Origin: Rhizobium viscosum
GTDB taxonomy: Bacteria > Pseudomonadota > Alphaproteobacteria > Rhizobiales > Rhizobiaceae
Direction of reading: 5' to 3'
Assembly: GCF_014873945.1 (NCBI RefSeq)
Contig: NZ_JADBEC010000001.1
Span: forward strand, 3,427,001-3,491,000
Length of the DNA: 64,000 nt
The notes below the pieces were generated by a model, which saw only the letters and a list, made by a program, of their open reading frames with translations, was not told the DNA's origin and did no database searches. Both the position numbers and the translations under genes were made by a program. The stretch's first letter is position 1, and every line of letters starts with the position of its first letter. Of the stretch, positions 8,795 to 17,987 are shown piece after piece.

Positions 8795-9291
8795 TCGCCG
8801 AGACCGCCATGGGCGATATCGCCGAGATCGATCATGATCTGCGTCGTCGTGCCGGTCATCAGCGTGCTCGGCGGCGATGCGCCGAGATGGATGCGGTGAG
8901 CGGCGTTCTGGATCGCCATGGCGATGACGAGCAGCATGCCGGTTGCAATCAGCGGCAGGCCATCCGAGTTGGTGAAGGGCGAAAGCCAGATGGCGCAGAC
9001 GCCGCCGGCGGTCAGGAACAATAGCTTGATGACGAGCAGGGTGCGCAACCCCCTTTCGTCACCGGCCGGTACCTTGTAGGTGAGGTAGCGCAGCAGGAGG
9101 ATCGTCAGACAGAAGACGGGCAGCGCCAGAAGCTTGGCGATGATGCCCGACGTGCCGTGGGTCAGCGCTGCACCAAGGGTGACGAAGTTGCCGGTGACAT
9201 GGGCGGGAAAGAGACCGCCAAGTGCCAGGAAGCCTGATGTATCGACATAACCACCGGTGAGGCTCAGAAGCACGGGCAAAGCTGGGCGCAT
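8614..9291 (-). CDS. DUF1275 (YoaK-type) integral membrane protein
   Basis: Inner-membrane protein of 225 residues, about six hydrophobic helices. It carries the DUF1275 signature GGYVDTSGFLALGGLFPAHV and TGNFVTLGAAL near the N-terminus and an MTGTTTQIMIDLGD repeat-like element near residue 145. Family members are often annotated as possible transporters; no substrate is established. It follows the VOC gene by 27 nt on the same strand, so the two are probably one transcript. Confidence 0.85.
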   Translation of the reverse strand: MRPALPVLLSLTGGYVDTSGFLALGGLFPAHVTGNFVTLGAALTHGTSGIIAKLLALPVFCLTILLLRYLTYKVPAGDERGLRTLLVIKLLFLTAGGVCAIWLSPFTNSDGLPLIATGMLLVIAMAIQNAAHRIHLGASPPSTLMTGTTTQIMIDLGDIAHGGLGDQAKTVKGRLSRMAIAVAAFALGCGLAALLFATVGIWCLALPSLFALVSVCLAFAGPKAA

Positions 9292-9318
9292 CGGTCTTTC
9301 CCCTGTGTGTATTCGTTG

Positions 9319-10200
9319 TCAGTGTGCCGCAACGGCGTGGATTTCGGCAATATAGCCGCCCGGAAATTCCACCATGGCTGCGCGGCGCTCGCCGGACTGA
9401 TAGGGCTCAACGAGGATTTCAGCACCGCTCTTCCTGGCTTTCTGGAGCGTCACGTCAAGATCGGCCGTCTCATAGCCGGTCACCTCGCGGCCGTAGGGGA
9501 AGGGCAGATGGCCGTCGGTGACGAGCACGGTCATGCGGCCGAAGACGGATTCGATGCGCAAGCGGTGAAAGGTCTGATCCGGAAGGCCAATCTCGATACC
9601 CGGCGCCTTCTCTTCATCAGAAACGACCTTGCCGTGCGAGAAGGCAAGGAAGGCGTGGGTGAAAGCCGCGCCCCGATCAGCCGACACGTAGACCCGGTTT
9701 TCCGGGACGGTCGTGAAGGCCGGATAATTTGGCGCGGTCGTGTGCCAGTAAAGCTGCATGTTGATGCCACCAGGCCACTGGATGACGGCGTCGCGGCCGA
9801 TCGGGTCGGGAAAGGGCGAGACGATGATATCAGCGCCGGCGGCCTTGGCAGCGGCGATGGCCTTGTCGAGATCGGTAACGAGGTAGCCGGTGCGCTCTGC
9901 ACCGAAGGGATAGGGGATCGGCGTCTTGAAGCCGAAGAGCGAGACGGTGCCGACAGGCGTCTGGAGGAGCTGTGACGTGGTGCTGCTCGCCGTCGGCGTT
10001 ACCGTTGCCGTCACCTGCCTGCTGCTGGTGCCACCGAAGGTGGCGAGGAAGCTCTTGGCAAAGGCGTCCACGTCACCGGGGGCGACGTAGACGTGGGTCG
10101 TGTCATATTGCGCGCCGACGCCGAATTGCGGCGAGGCGGCATAGGCCGGAGTACCGGCCAGGCCGAGAAGGGCAACAAGGGCTAACGATAGACGAAGCAT
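9319..10200 (-). CDS. Secreted VOC (glyoxalase/bleomycin-resistance fold) protein
   Basis: Predicted 293-residue protein with a Sec signal peptide (MLRLSLALVALLGLAGTPAYA, cleavage after AYA) and two consecutive VOC-like halves (about 25-150 and 155-290), the usual arrangement for a pseudo-dimeric vicinal oxygen chelate protein. Typical metal ligands are not obvious, so it may be a binding protein rather than an enzyme. The ATG at 10200 follows AAGGAGATC. Its promoter region was probably once the end of the upstream hydrolase gene; an IS element now sits 43 bp before the start. Confidence 0.8.
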   Translation of the reverse strand: MLRLSLALVALLGLAGTPAYAASPQFGVGAQYDTTHVYVAPGDVDAFAKSFLATFGGTSSRQVTATVTPTASSTTSQLLQTPVGTVSLFGFKTPIPYPFGAERTGYLVTDLDKAIAAAKAAGADIIVSPFPDPIGRDAVIQWPGGINMQLYWHTTAPNYPAFTTVPENRVYVSADRGAAFTHAFLAFSHGKVVSDEEKAPGIEIGLPDQTFHRLRIESVFGRMTVLVTDGHLPFPYGREVTGYETADLDVTLQKARKSGAEILVEPYQSGERRAAMVEFPGGYIAEIHAVAAH

Positions 10201-10256
10201 TGCATGATCTCCTTCGGCCCGGCCGGGCGCTCTCATGGATTAGGGTCCAGACTCAA

Positions 10257-10535
10257 TCAAGTCCACCAAATGATGATGGCGGCGATGTAGCAAGTTGCGG
10301 CGAAGTTGAGCATGAGCTTGTCATATCGTGTTGCGACACGCCTCCAGTCCTTGAGGCGGCAGAAAGCACGTTCGATGATATTTCTGCGGCGGTAAGCGAT
10401 GGGGTCGAACGGTTTGATCTGCTTTCGGGTTGGATTGTTGGGAATGACAGGCTCGGTGCCGCGTGCAGTGAGGAAATCGCGCAACGCGTTGCTGTCGTAA
10501 GCGGTATCGGCAGCGCAGATGCGGCTTGGCGGCAA
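10257..10535 (-). CDS. IS5-family transposase, OrfB (C-terminal part, read by -1 frameshift)
   Basis: Supplies the other catalytic residues of the DDE nuclease: Asp in CAADTAYDSN and Glu in NIIERAFCRLKDWRR, with the Tyr/Arg-rich YRRRN preceding it. The frame stays open upstream to the A4-G6 slippage site, so this is the second half of a fused OrfAB rather than a separately started protein; the ATG given is only the first methionine in the frame. It ends three codons inside the inverted repeat. Confidence 0.85.
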   Translation of the reverse strand: MPPSRICAADTAYDSNALRDFLTARGTEPVIPNNPTRKQIKPFDPIAYRRRNIIERAFCRLKDWRRVATRYDKLMLNFAATCYIAAIIIWWT

Positions 10536-10585
10536 GGGGTCGATCAGTGGAATGGCAACGGGGGCGTCGCCGCGCTGTCCAGGCG

Positions 10586-11008
10586 TTATTCGCAGCGCGA
10601 TTGGACGGCCGCAACCATCGACAACAGCATGGATTTTTGTCGATCTGCCGCCTCGCGAGCGACCGATTGCTTCGGCATCCGCCCCCCTTTTCCGCCGGCT
10701 GCTGATCGGTGCGCTTTTGCGGTGGTGCTGTCGATCATGTGAATGTCCTGATCGGTCGTTTGCACCAGGGCTTCAAACAGCCGCCGCCATATTCCTTTGG
10801 CAGACCAGCGATGGAAGCGATTGTAGATGGTTGTCGAAGGCCCGTAGCAAGCTGGACAATCCTGCCACCGGCAGCCGGATCGCAGCACGTGGATGATCCC
10901 GCTGATCACCCGGCGGTCATCAGTTCGATGAGCGCCGGGTTGGTTCGTCGGAAGCAGAGGAGCGATCACCGCCCACTGTCGGTCATCAAGCCAGAATTCT
11001 CCTGCCAT
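10586..11008 (-). CDS. IS5-family transposase, OrfA (N-terminal part)
   Basis: Carries the DUF4096-type N-terminal domain (FWLDDRQWAVIAPLLP) and the first catalytic aspartate in HMIDSTTAKAHR. The normal family reading switches to the -1 frame before the end of this frame: after the A4-G6 run (minus strand, 10691-10682) the alternative frame gives AIGRSRGGRSTKIHAVVDG, the usual continuation. The last about 28 residues here are therefore frame-0 tail produced only without the shift. Translation with the shift yields OrfAB of about 250 residues. Confidence 0.88.
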   Translation of the reverse strand: MAGEFWLDDRQWAVIAPLLPTNQPGAHRTDDRRVISGIIHVLRSGCRWQDCPACYGPSTTIYNRFHRWSAKGIWRRLFEALVQTTDQDIHMIDSTTAKAHRSAAGGKGGRMPKQSVAREAADRQKSMLLSMVAAVQSRCE

Positions 11009-11082
11009 GATCCAAACTCCTGTTATTACCGAAGTGAATCATACACAGATCATTTTATCAATAGTTTGATTGGGTTTCGACC

Positions 11083-11904
11083 CTAGGCCTTGATGAAGGC
11101 GAGAACGTCGGCGTTGAACTTGTCGGCTTCGGTCTGGGCAAGGCCGTGCGGGGCGCCCACATAGACCTTCAGCGTACCGTTCTTCAGGAGCTTGATGCCT
11201 TTTTCGGCAGCCGCTTTGATCGGCACGATCTGATCGTCGTCACCGTGGATGAGGAGCGCCGGCACATCGATTTTCTTGAGGTCGTCGCTGTAATCGACCT
11301 CGGAGAATTCATGGATGCAATCGTAATGGCCCTTGATGCCGCCGGCCATGCCCATCAGCCAGAAGGTTTCGCGCAGGCCTTCGTTGACCTTGGCGCCATC
11401 GCGATTGAAGCCGTAGAAGGGCATGGTCAGATCGCGGTAAAACTGCGAGCGGTCACCGGCTGTGCCCTTGCGGATACCGTCGAAGACTTCGATCGGCGTG
11501 CCCTCGGGATTATCTGATGTCTTCAGCATCAGCGGCGGCACGGCCCCGACGAGCACGACCTTGGCTACGCGGCTGGTGCCGTGACGGCCGATATAATGGG
11601 CGACTTCGCCACCGCCGGTAGAATGGCCGATCATGACGAGGTTCTTCAGATCGAGCTTCTCGATGAGTTCGGCGAGGTCATCGGCGTACTGGTCCATATT
11701 GTTGCCGTTCCACGGCTGGGAGGAGCGACCATGGCCGCGGCGGTCATGGGCGATGACGCGGTAGCCCTGCTGGGCGAAATAGAGCATCTGTACTTCCCAG
11801 GCATCGCCCGAGAGCGGCCAGCCATGGGAGAAGAGGATCGGCTGGCCGTTGCCCCAATCCTGATAATAGATCGTCGTTCCATCCTTGGTGGTGATCGTCG
11901 GCAT
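11083..11904 (-). CDS. Alpha/beta hydrolase, non-heme chloroperoxidase/arylesterase family
   Basis: Predicted 273-residue cytoplasmic serine hydrolase of the cofactor-free haloperoxidase type. The triad is Ser95 in GHSTGGG, Asp224 in HGDDDQIVP and His253 in GAPHGL; the oxyanion-side motif is [11 protein letters not shown]. Such proteins act as esterases and show perhydrolase activity in vitro. The ATG at 11904 follows AGGACAGAG; upstream in-frame sequence is not family-like. An IS element has inserted at its stop codon: the present stop TAG is formed with the last base of the IS, and joining the flanks restores GCC TAA, so the protein is unchanged. Confidence 0.9.
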   Translation of the reverse strand: MPTITTKDGTTIYYQDWGNGQPILFSHGWPLSGDAWEVQMLYFAQQGYRVIAHDRRGHGRSSQPWNGNNMDQYADDLAELIEKLDLKNLVMIGHSTGGGEVAHYIGRHGTSRVAKVVLVGAVPPLMLKTSDNPEGTPIEVFDGIRKGTAGDRSQFYRDLTMPFYGFNRDGAKVNEGLRETFWLMGMAGGIKGHYDCIHEFSEVDYSDDLKKIDVPALLIHGDDDQIVPIKAAAEKGIKLLKNGTLKVYVGAPHGLAQTEADKFNADVLAFIKA

Positions 11905-12032
11905 CGTCTCTGTCCTATGCTTGGGATTGGGATATATTCGCCTGCTGGCGCAATTTTCTGCACTGTGGTGCGTGACGCGATCAGGAAACATGTTTCGAAT
12001 GGTCGTGTAAGCGATCCTTTGGTGTAGGTTGC

Positions 12033-12286
12033 CTATGCTTTTTCCCTGAGATCGAACCAGGCGACGAACAGAAAGCCGTCGACGAGGCCGAGGCATTCTT
12101 GCCCGCTCCTTCGGGTCCTCCCCAGACGGCGTATCCCCAGAAGCTGCGCACCGGCAACCAGTCGGGCATGCCCGGTGGGACGTCGTTTTCAACCGGCTGT
12201 TCTGCGGTGTCAGGACTTCGAGATATCTGGACATTCAGCGGCCCCCTGGTCGTGGGCCTTGAAACGGGCTGCCGGGCTGTCGCCAA
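12033..12286 (-). pseudogene. Possible decayed coding sequence in a 645-bp gap (11905-12549)
   Basis: One frame reads [20 protein letters not shown], which looks protein-like, then turns into Ser/Ala-rich noise; shifting frame at about 12100 continues as [20 protein letters not shown] and a TAG at 12033-12035. This is what a single frameshift in a short gene would give. I do not recognise the family and see no convincing start codon or ribosome binding site. The rest of the 11905-12549 gap holds nothing I can support apart from the PhnB gene's ribosome binding site at its end. Confidence 0.3.
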
Positions 12287-12549
12287 AGAGGCTGACTGGC
12301 GTCAGTCGGCATCGCGTCACCGCAAGGGCGAGGCTGCGAATTGACGGCGAACCTCCTTGGCAAACGGCAAATCCGATTGTCGGTTCTGACCCTCTTTGGT
12401 GGAAAATTGCTCTTGGCTGCGGAGCTTTGCGGAAGGCCCCGGAGACAGTCAAAATCGTTTTTCGTGAAAAAATTGCGCCGCCCTGTCGGGAGAGGCCAGG
12501 CTCCTGCGTCCTAGAGCCATAGTGACCAACAGCTTAAGGAGGACAGTTC

Positions 12550-13032
12550 ATGGTCAAGGTCATTTCCTTTCTCTGGTTTGCCGAACGGGCTCGCGAAGCG
12601 GTCGAATTCTATGTCTCGCTTGTTCCCGATTCTTCGATCGGCGATATCACGACAGTGCCTTCGGAAACTCCGAGCGGGCCTCCCGGCAGCGTCGAGATCG
12701 TGGAGTTCACGCTCGGCGATCAGAATTTCATCGCCATGCAGGCCGGCCCGTTCGAGCAGTTCAACCACGCTTTCTCGGTGCAGGTCGTGTGCGAAAATCA
12801 GGCGGAGCTCGACCGCATCTGGGATGGCTTCCTCGCCAATGGCGGAACGGCCGAACATTGCGGCTGGCTCAGGGATCGCTGGGGTCTTTCCTGGCAGATC
12901 GTACCCAAGGCGCTTGCAGAGATGATGAGTGGCACGCGCAAGGGCAATGCCAAGAAGATGACCGAAGCGATGCTGAAGATGGTCAAAATCGACGTCGCTA
13001 CCCTGGAGCAGGCGTTTCAGGAAGCCGCCTGA
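12550..13032 (+). CDS. PhnB-like VOC family protein (3-demethylubiquinone-9 methyltransferase-like)
   Basis: Predicted 160 residues with the PhnB/YjdN pattern: KVISFLWFAERAREAVEFYV at the N-terminus, TLGDQNFIAMQAGP in the middle and GWLRDRWGLSWQIVPKAL toward the end. The family is annotated as 3-demethylubiquinone methyltransferase-like, but no methyltransferase motif is present, so the activity is unknown. The ATG at 12550 follows a strong TAAGGAGGA site. A fragment of an AraC regulator begins directly downstream. Confidence 0.87.
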   Translation: MVKVISFLWFAERAREAVEFYVSLVPDSSIGDITTVPSETPSGPPGSVEIVEFTLGDQNFIAMQAGPFEQFNHAFSVQVVCENQAELDRIWDGFLANGGTAEHCGWLRDRWGLSWQIVPKALAEMMSGTRKGNAKKMTEAMLKMVKIDVATLEQAFQEAA

Positions 13033-13045
13033 TCTCGGGGAATCG

Positions 13046-13342
13046 ATGCGAAGACAGCGGACGGCAGCCTCGAAGGAGCTGCCGTTTCTTTTCGACTTCC
13101 GCTATGCGGCGGGATCGATTGCGGGCCAGCTCGATCGGGAAGATCAGCCTGCCGGCCGCACGCCGCACCGCCGGCTGCTGGAATATCGGGCAGAGAAAGC
13201 GTGGCAGATGCTGCTCGGCACCGCCTCCATTGCCGAGATCGCGGTTGCCTGCGGTTTTGCCGACCAGAGCCATTTGACCCGTATCTTCACCGCACTCCAC
13301 GGGGTTTCGCCCGGAACACGGCGAAGGGAGAGGCGCATCTGA
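13046..13342 (+). pseudogene. AraC-family regulator remnant (C-terminal DNA-binding part)
   Basis: The last about 60 residues are a recognisable AraC/XylS C-terminal helix-turn-helix (ASIAEIAVACGFADQSHLTR and FTALHGVSPGTRRR). The sensing domain and first helix-turn-helix are missing; upstream residues are unrelated and run straight into the PhnB stop codon. At 98 residues it is about a third of family length, so it is most likely a deletion remnant rather than a working regulator. Confidence 0.7.
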
Positions 13343-13588
13343 AGCATGGCGCGGTGCCGAAAGGAAAACGCTGTGGAGTTTGCCGGCATTGCTTCAGCGT
13401 CGTTCAAGTAAAAGTGAGCGCACGGGTTATTTTCAAAGTTCGCTGATATTACAAATCGGTAATGACGGGTGGTTGTGCTTGCTGCCGGCCGGGGAAAGGT
13501 GCGATATTGTCGCACCAGGTGGGACCTTTTGTCTCGCGCGCCTCTTTCGACAGACCCTGGACAACCTCGAGTCCCTCCGGAGACGTGA

Positions 13589-14803
13589 ATGCCCTTTTGG
13601 AAGCAGTTTGTACTTTGCATCGTCGTGATTATGGCCGGCTTTGCCGCGTGGGTTTACTTTGTGCCCAGTGCCGGCCAGACGATGCGGAATGCCGGAATTC
13701 CCGACAATATCATTGCCATGATTTCGCCCAAGGCCGACGAAACGGCTGATGCCGGTGCAGGGCAGGCACTAGGTCAGGGTGACCAAAACCAAGGGCAGGG
13801 GCAGAGCCGTCGCAATGGCGGCGGTGGCGGCGGACGCAATGCAGCCACGCTCGTCGTCACCCAGGCCGTGGTACAGGGCGTCGTCAACGACCGGCTGAAT
13901 GCGATCGGCACGGGTGATGCGATCCGCTCCGTTGCGGTCACGCCGCAGGCGACGGGTACGATCCGCGAGATCCTGATCAAATCAGGCGATATGGTGAAGC
14001 AGGGGCAGGTTCTCGCCAAGCTCGACAGCGAGGAGCAGGTCATTGCCCAGGGGCAGGCGCAGGTGGCGCTGAACAGCGCGCTCGAGAAATCCAGCCTCTA
14101 TCACAATATCAAGTCCAGCGTGTCGCGCATGGATGTCTTCGATTCCGAGATCGCCGAGCAGAACGCACGCCTGCAATTGCAGGCCGCCGACCTCAATCTC
14201 GCACGCCGCAATATTGTAGCCCCCATCGACGGTATCGTCGGCATCGTACCGGTCAATATCGGCGACAACGTCACGACCTCGACGCCGATCGTAACGCTCG
14301 ACGATCGCACTGAAATCCTCATCGACTACTGGGTGCCGGAGCGTTTCGCCAATACGGTTTCCGTTGGCCAGGTGGTCGAGGCAACGTCTGTGGCGCGGCC
14401 GGGCAAAGTCTTTTCAGGAGTTCTGGAAGCGGTCGACAACCGCATCGACGCGGCAAGCCGCACGCTACGCCTGCGGGGCCGGATCGACAACAGCTCGGAC
14501 GAGCTGCGCGCTGGCATGTCCTTTTCGGTCAGCATGAAGTTTGCCGGCGACAAATATCCCGCCGTCAATCCGCTCTCCGTGCAATGGGATGCTCAGGGCT
14601 CCTTCGTCTGGCAGGTAACGGGCGACAAGTCGCACAAGGTGCGTGTCACGGTCGTGCAGCGCAATCCGGATTATGTGCTTGTTAAGGCTGACTTGAAGGA
14701 TGGCGATCAGATCGTCACGCAGGGCCTGCAGCGCGTGCGCGAGAACGGCGCCGTGCGCACGGCGACCGATCTCGCCTCCAACGAGAAGGTCGCCTCCCAA
14801 TGA
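13589..14803 (+). CDS. RND efflux periplasmic adaptor (membrane fusion protein)
   Basis: Periplasmic adaptor of 404 residues linking an RND pump to an outer-membrane channel. An N-terminal membrane anchor (residues about 6-24) has no lipobox. A Gly/Gln-rich low-complexity linker follows (about 58-86), then the barrel-sandwich halves (GTIREILIKSGDMVKQGQVL near 120 and APIDGIVGIVPVNIGDNV near 209) separated by a short alpha hairpin. It overlaps the pump gene by 4 nt (ATGA), so the pair is one operon. No outer-membrane factor or local regulator is adjacent. Confidence 0.92.
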   Translation: MPFWKQFVLCIVVIMAGFAAWVYFVPSAGQTMRNAGIPDNIIAMISPKADETADAGAGQALGQGDQNQGQGQSRRNGGGGGGRNAATLVVTQAVVQGVVNDRLNAIGTGDAIRSVAVTPQATGTIREILIKSGDMVKQGQVLAKLDSEEQVIAQGQAQVALNSALEKSSLYHNIKSSVSRMDVFDSEIAEQNARLQLQAADLNLARRNIVAPIDGIVGIVPVNIGDNVTTSTPIVTLDDRTEILIDYWVPERFANTVSVGQVVEATSVARPGKVFSGVLEAVDNRIDAASRTLRLRGRIDNSSDELRAGMSFSVSMKFAGDKYPAVNPLSVQWDAQGSFVWQVTGDKSHKVRVTVVQRNPDYVLVKADLKDGDQIVTQGLQRVRENGAVRTATDLASNEKVASQ

Positions 14804-17800
14804 GCGTGACCGAGATCCACCCCGGCAAGCCGGAATCCGGCAAGGCGACGTTCACCGCGCTCTTCGTGCGCCGGCCGATTCTGGCGCTGGTCTTCAACAC
14901 GCTGATGGTGGTGGCAGGCCTTGCGGCCTATGTGGGCGTCGAAGTGCGCGAGCTGCCTGATGTCGACCGGCCGGTCGTGACCGTGCGCACGACTTTCGAC
15001 GGTGCTTCGCCGCAGACGATTGACCAGGAATTGACCAAGGTCATCGAAGGCGCGGTTGCGCGCGTCAGCGGCCTCAAATCCATCTCTTCCAGTTCCCAGT
15101 TCGGCCAGAGCCGCGTGACGCTGGAATTTTCCGATTCCATCGATCTGGCGGTTGCCGCCAATGACGTGCGTGACGCCATCGGCCGCATCGCCCAGAACCT
15201 GCCCGATGAGGCGGATGCGCCGCAGATCGTCAAGGCGGATTCGGATTCCTCGGCGATCATGCGCCTTGCGGTGACGTCGGATACGCTCAACATGGACGAC
15301 CTGACGCTGCTCGTCGAGAACGAGGTGGTCGATCGCCTTGCCTCTGTCGATGGTGTTGCCGATGTCGAGGAATATGGCGATCAGGAAAAGGTCTTCCGCG
15401 TCGACGTCGATCAAGGCGCGCTTGCAAGCCGAGGGCTGACCATAGGCGATCTCACCAAGGCGCTCGACAATGCCGCGCTCGACGTGCCGGCCGGTTCGCT
15501 GAAGAGCCCGATGCAGGATATCGTGGTGCGCGCAACCGCCAGCCTGCAAACGCCCGAGGACTTCCAGAACGTCATCCTGCAGCACAATGTGCGCCTCGGC
15601 GATGTTGCGACCGTGACGCTCGGGCCGCGCGACGGCGAGACGGCACTGCGTTCCAACGGAAAGCCGGGCATCGGTCTCGGCATCATCCGTCAGGCACAGT
15701 CGAACACGCTCAATATTTCCACCGGCATTCACGCTGCCGTCGACCAGCTTTCGAAGACGCTGCCGAAGGGCACGACGATCGCCATCACCAGCGATGACGC
15801 CGTGTTCATTGAGGGTGCGATCCATGAAGTGGTGCTGGCGCTGCTGCTCTCGGCCGTCATCGTCACCGTCGTCATCTATCTCTTCCTGCGTGACTGGCGC
15901 GCGACGCTGATCCCCTCCGTTTCAATGCCGGTGGCGCTGATCGGCACGCTGGCGGCGATTTATATGGTCGGTTTCTCCATCAACATCCTGACGCTGCTTG
16001 CGATCGTGCTGGCGACTGGTCTCGTGGTCGATGACGCCATCGTCGTGCTCGAAAACATCGTGCGCCGACGCTCGGAGGGCATGGGGCCGCGCGCGGCTGC
16101 CGTGCTCGGCACGCGCGAGGTATTCTTTGCCGTCATCGCGACGACGGCGACGCTTGCCGCCGTCTTCATTCCGCTGTCCTTCCTGCCGGGGCAGGTGGGT
16201 GGGCTGTTCCGCGAATTCGGCTTCGTGCTTGCCTTCTCGGTCGGCCTGTCGTCGATCGTGGCGCTGACGCTATGCCCGATGCTCGCCTCGCGCATGCTGA
16301 CCAAGCCGATGATCGAGGATCACGGATTGCTCGGCCGCTTCGGCGAGGCTTTCGCCGGCCTCTACAAATGGGCGCTGCATGCCTGCCTGAACGCGCCCGT
16401 CGTCGTCATCGTCTTCTCGCTTATCTTCGGCGGTGCAGCCGTTGTCGCTTTCGGCACGGTCAAGAGCGAACTGACGCCGGAAGAAGACCGCGCCATGGTG
16501 ATGATGCGGCTGACGACGCCGCAGGGTTCCAGCCTCGAATATACACGCGACAAGCTGCAGCTTGTGGAGGAATATCTGCAGCCGCTCGTCGACAGCGGCG
16601 ACATCAGGAACGTCTTCTCAATCTCCGGCCAGGGCGGCTCCTCCAACAGCGGCTTCATGGTGCTGACGCTGGCGCCCTGGGGCGAACGCCACCGCACACA
16701 GGCTGATATCGTCCGCGATATCAACCAGGCGGCTTTCAAGGTGCCGGCGCTGCGCGGCAATGCCATCTCTTCGAACAGCCTGCGCATCCGCGGCGCCGGC
16801 AGCGGGTTGCAGATGGCGCTGATCGGCAATGATCACGAGGCGCTGACGGCGGCGGCCGCCAAGCTGGTGCAGCAGCTCGATGCCAGCGGCCAGTATGATA
16901 CGCCGCGCCTGACCAACGAACCGTCGCAGGCGCAGGTTTCCGTCGCAATCGACCGCGAACGGGCCTCCGATCTCGGTATCGACATCACCGGGCTTTCGAC
17001 CGCCATCCAGTCGCTGCTCGAGGGACGCTCGGTCGTCGATGTCTTCGTCGACGGCGAATCCTATCCGGTGCTTCTGACCTCTACGATGCGGCCGATCGAC
17101 GATCCGACCGATCTCGAAAACGTCTTCCTGAAGACCGGCGATGGCAAGATCGTGCCGATGTCGGTGATCGCCTCGCTAAAGGAAGGCTCGGTTGCGCCAC
17201 AGCTCAACCGCGAACAGCAGCTTGCCTCCGTGGCGATCACCGCCGGTCTGAAGGGCGGCATGTCGCTCGGCGATGCTGTGAAGAACGTTACCGAGATTGC
17301 AACGCCGCTCCTGCCGCCCGGCGCACGCCTGCTGCCGCTTGCCGAAGCCGCGACGCTTGAGGAAAATTCCAGCGGCATGGCGCTGACCTTCGGCTTTGCG
17401 ATCGTTATCATCTTCCTGGTGCTGGCGGCACAGTTCGAAAGCGTGCTGTCGTCGCTGATCATCATGTCGACGGTGCCGCTCGGCCTTGCCTGCGCCGTCT
17501 TTGCGCTCATCATCACCGGCTCCAGCCTCAACATCTACAGCCAGATCGGCCTCGTGCTGCTTGTCGGCGTGATGGCGAAGAACGGCATCCTGATCGTGGA
17601 ATTCGCCAACCAGCTGCGTGACCGCGGCGAGGATGTGCGCTCGTCCATCGAGAAGGCCTGCGCGCTTCGCCTACGCCCGGTCATGATGACGATGATCGCG
17701 ACCATTCTTGGGGGCGTTCCCCTGGTCTTCGCGCATGGCGCGGGTGCGGAAGCGCGCGTGGCGCTCGGCTGGGTCATCGTCGGCGGTCTTGGCTTCGCAA

Positions 17801-17952
17801 CGCTGGTGACGCTGTTCATCACGCCGGTCGCCTATCTCCTGATTGCGCGCTTCGCAAAGCCGCATGCCCATGAGGAAGCGCGCCTGCACGAGGAAATGAC
17901 GCATGCGACGCGTCCGAAGCCGGACCCAGAACAGCTTCAGGCTGCCGAGTAA
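14800..17952 (+). CDS. RND multidrug efflux transporter (HAE-1/AcrB-MexF type permease)
   Basis: Inner-membrane proton-driven exporter of 1050 residues with twelve expected helices and two large periplasmic loops. The proton relay is intact: Asp411-Asp412 in GLVVDDAIVVLEN and Lys927 in GVMAKNGILIVEF. Other family motifs are FVRRPILALV at the N-terminus and FLRDWRATLIP in helix 4. It starts inside the adaptor gene (4-nt overlap), giving coupled translation. The substrate is unknown; as no outer-membrane factor is encoded here it presumably uses a shared TolC-like channel. Confidence 0.95.
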   Translation: MSVTEIHPGKPESGKATFTALFVRRPILALVFNTLMVVAGLAAYVGVEVRELPDVDRPVVTVRTTFDGASPQTIDQELTKVIEGAVARVSGLKSISSSSQFGQSRVTLEFSDSIDLAVAANDVRDAIGRIAQNLPDEADAPQIVKADSDSSAIMRLAVTSDTLNMDDLTLLVENEVVDRLASVDGVADVEEYGDQEKVFRVDVDQGALASRGLTIGDLTKALDNAALDVPAGSLKSPMQDIVVRATASLQTPEDFQNVILQHNVRLGDVATVTLGPRDGETALRSNGKPGIGLGIIRQAQSNTLNISTGIHAAVDQLSKTLPKGTTIAITSDDAVFIEGAIHEVVLALLLSAVIVTVVIYLFLRDWRATLIPSVSMPVALIGTLAAIYMVGFSINILTLLAIVLATGLVVDDAIVVLENIVRRRSEGMGPRAAAVLGTREVFFAVIATTATLAAVFIPLSFLPGQVGGLFREFGFVLAFSVGLSSIVALTLCPMLASRMLTKPMIEDHGLLGRFGEAFAGLYKWALHACLNAPVVVIVFSLIFGGAAVVAFGTVKSELTPEEDRAMVMMRLTTPQGSSLEYTRDKLQLVEEYLQPLVDSGDIRNVFSISGQGGSSNSGFMVLTLAPWGERHRTQADIVRDINQAAFKVPALRGNAISSNSLRIRGAGSGLQMALIGNDHEALTAAAAKLVQQLDASGQYDTPRLTNEPSQAQVSVAIDRERASDLGIDITGLSTAIQSLLEGRSVVDVFVDGESYPVLLTSTMRPIDDPTDLENVFLKTGDGKIVPMSVIASLKEGSVAPQLNREQQLASVAITAGLKGGMSLGDAVKNVTEIATPLLPPGARLLPLAEAATLEENSSGMALTFGFAIVIIFLVLAAQFESVLSSLIIMSTVPLGLACAVFALIITGSSLNIYSQIGLVLLVGVMAKNGILIVEFANQLRDRGEDVRSSIEKACALRLRPVMMTMIATILGGVPLVFAHGAGAEARVALGWVIVGGLGFATLVTLFITPVAYLLIARFAKPHAHEEARLHEEMTHATRPKPDPEQLQAAE

Positions 17953-17987
17953 GAGGGCGAGCAAGCCTTTTTCAATACTTTCGGAAG

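Larger units (their letters stand above)
10243..11083 (-). mobile_element. IS5-family insertion sequence, IS427-like group, 841 bp
   Basis: Terminal inverted repeats are GGGTCCAGACTCAATCAA (10243-10260) and, on the other strand, GGGTCGAAACCCAATCAA (11083-11066), 14 of 18 identical. A TA dinucleotide flanks each end (10241-10242 and 11084-11085), the 2-bp target duplication of this group. Inside are two overlapping transposase frames on the minus strand joined by a likely -1 frameshift. The element lies between the alpha/beta hydrolase and VOC genes, with its outer base forming part of the hydrolase stop codon. It looks complete and possibly active. Confidence 0.93.

Noticed and set aside
9972..10742. 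Plus-strand frame spanning the VOC gene promoter and IS element
   Set aside because: It crosses the IS boundary and reads against the transposase; an accidental frame.
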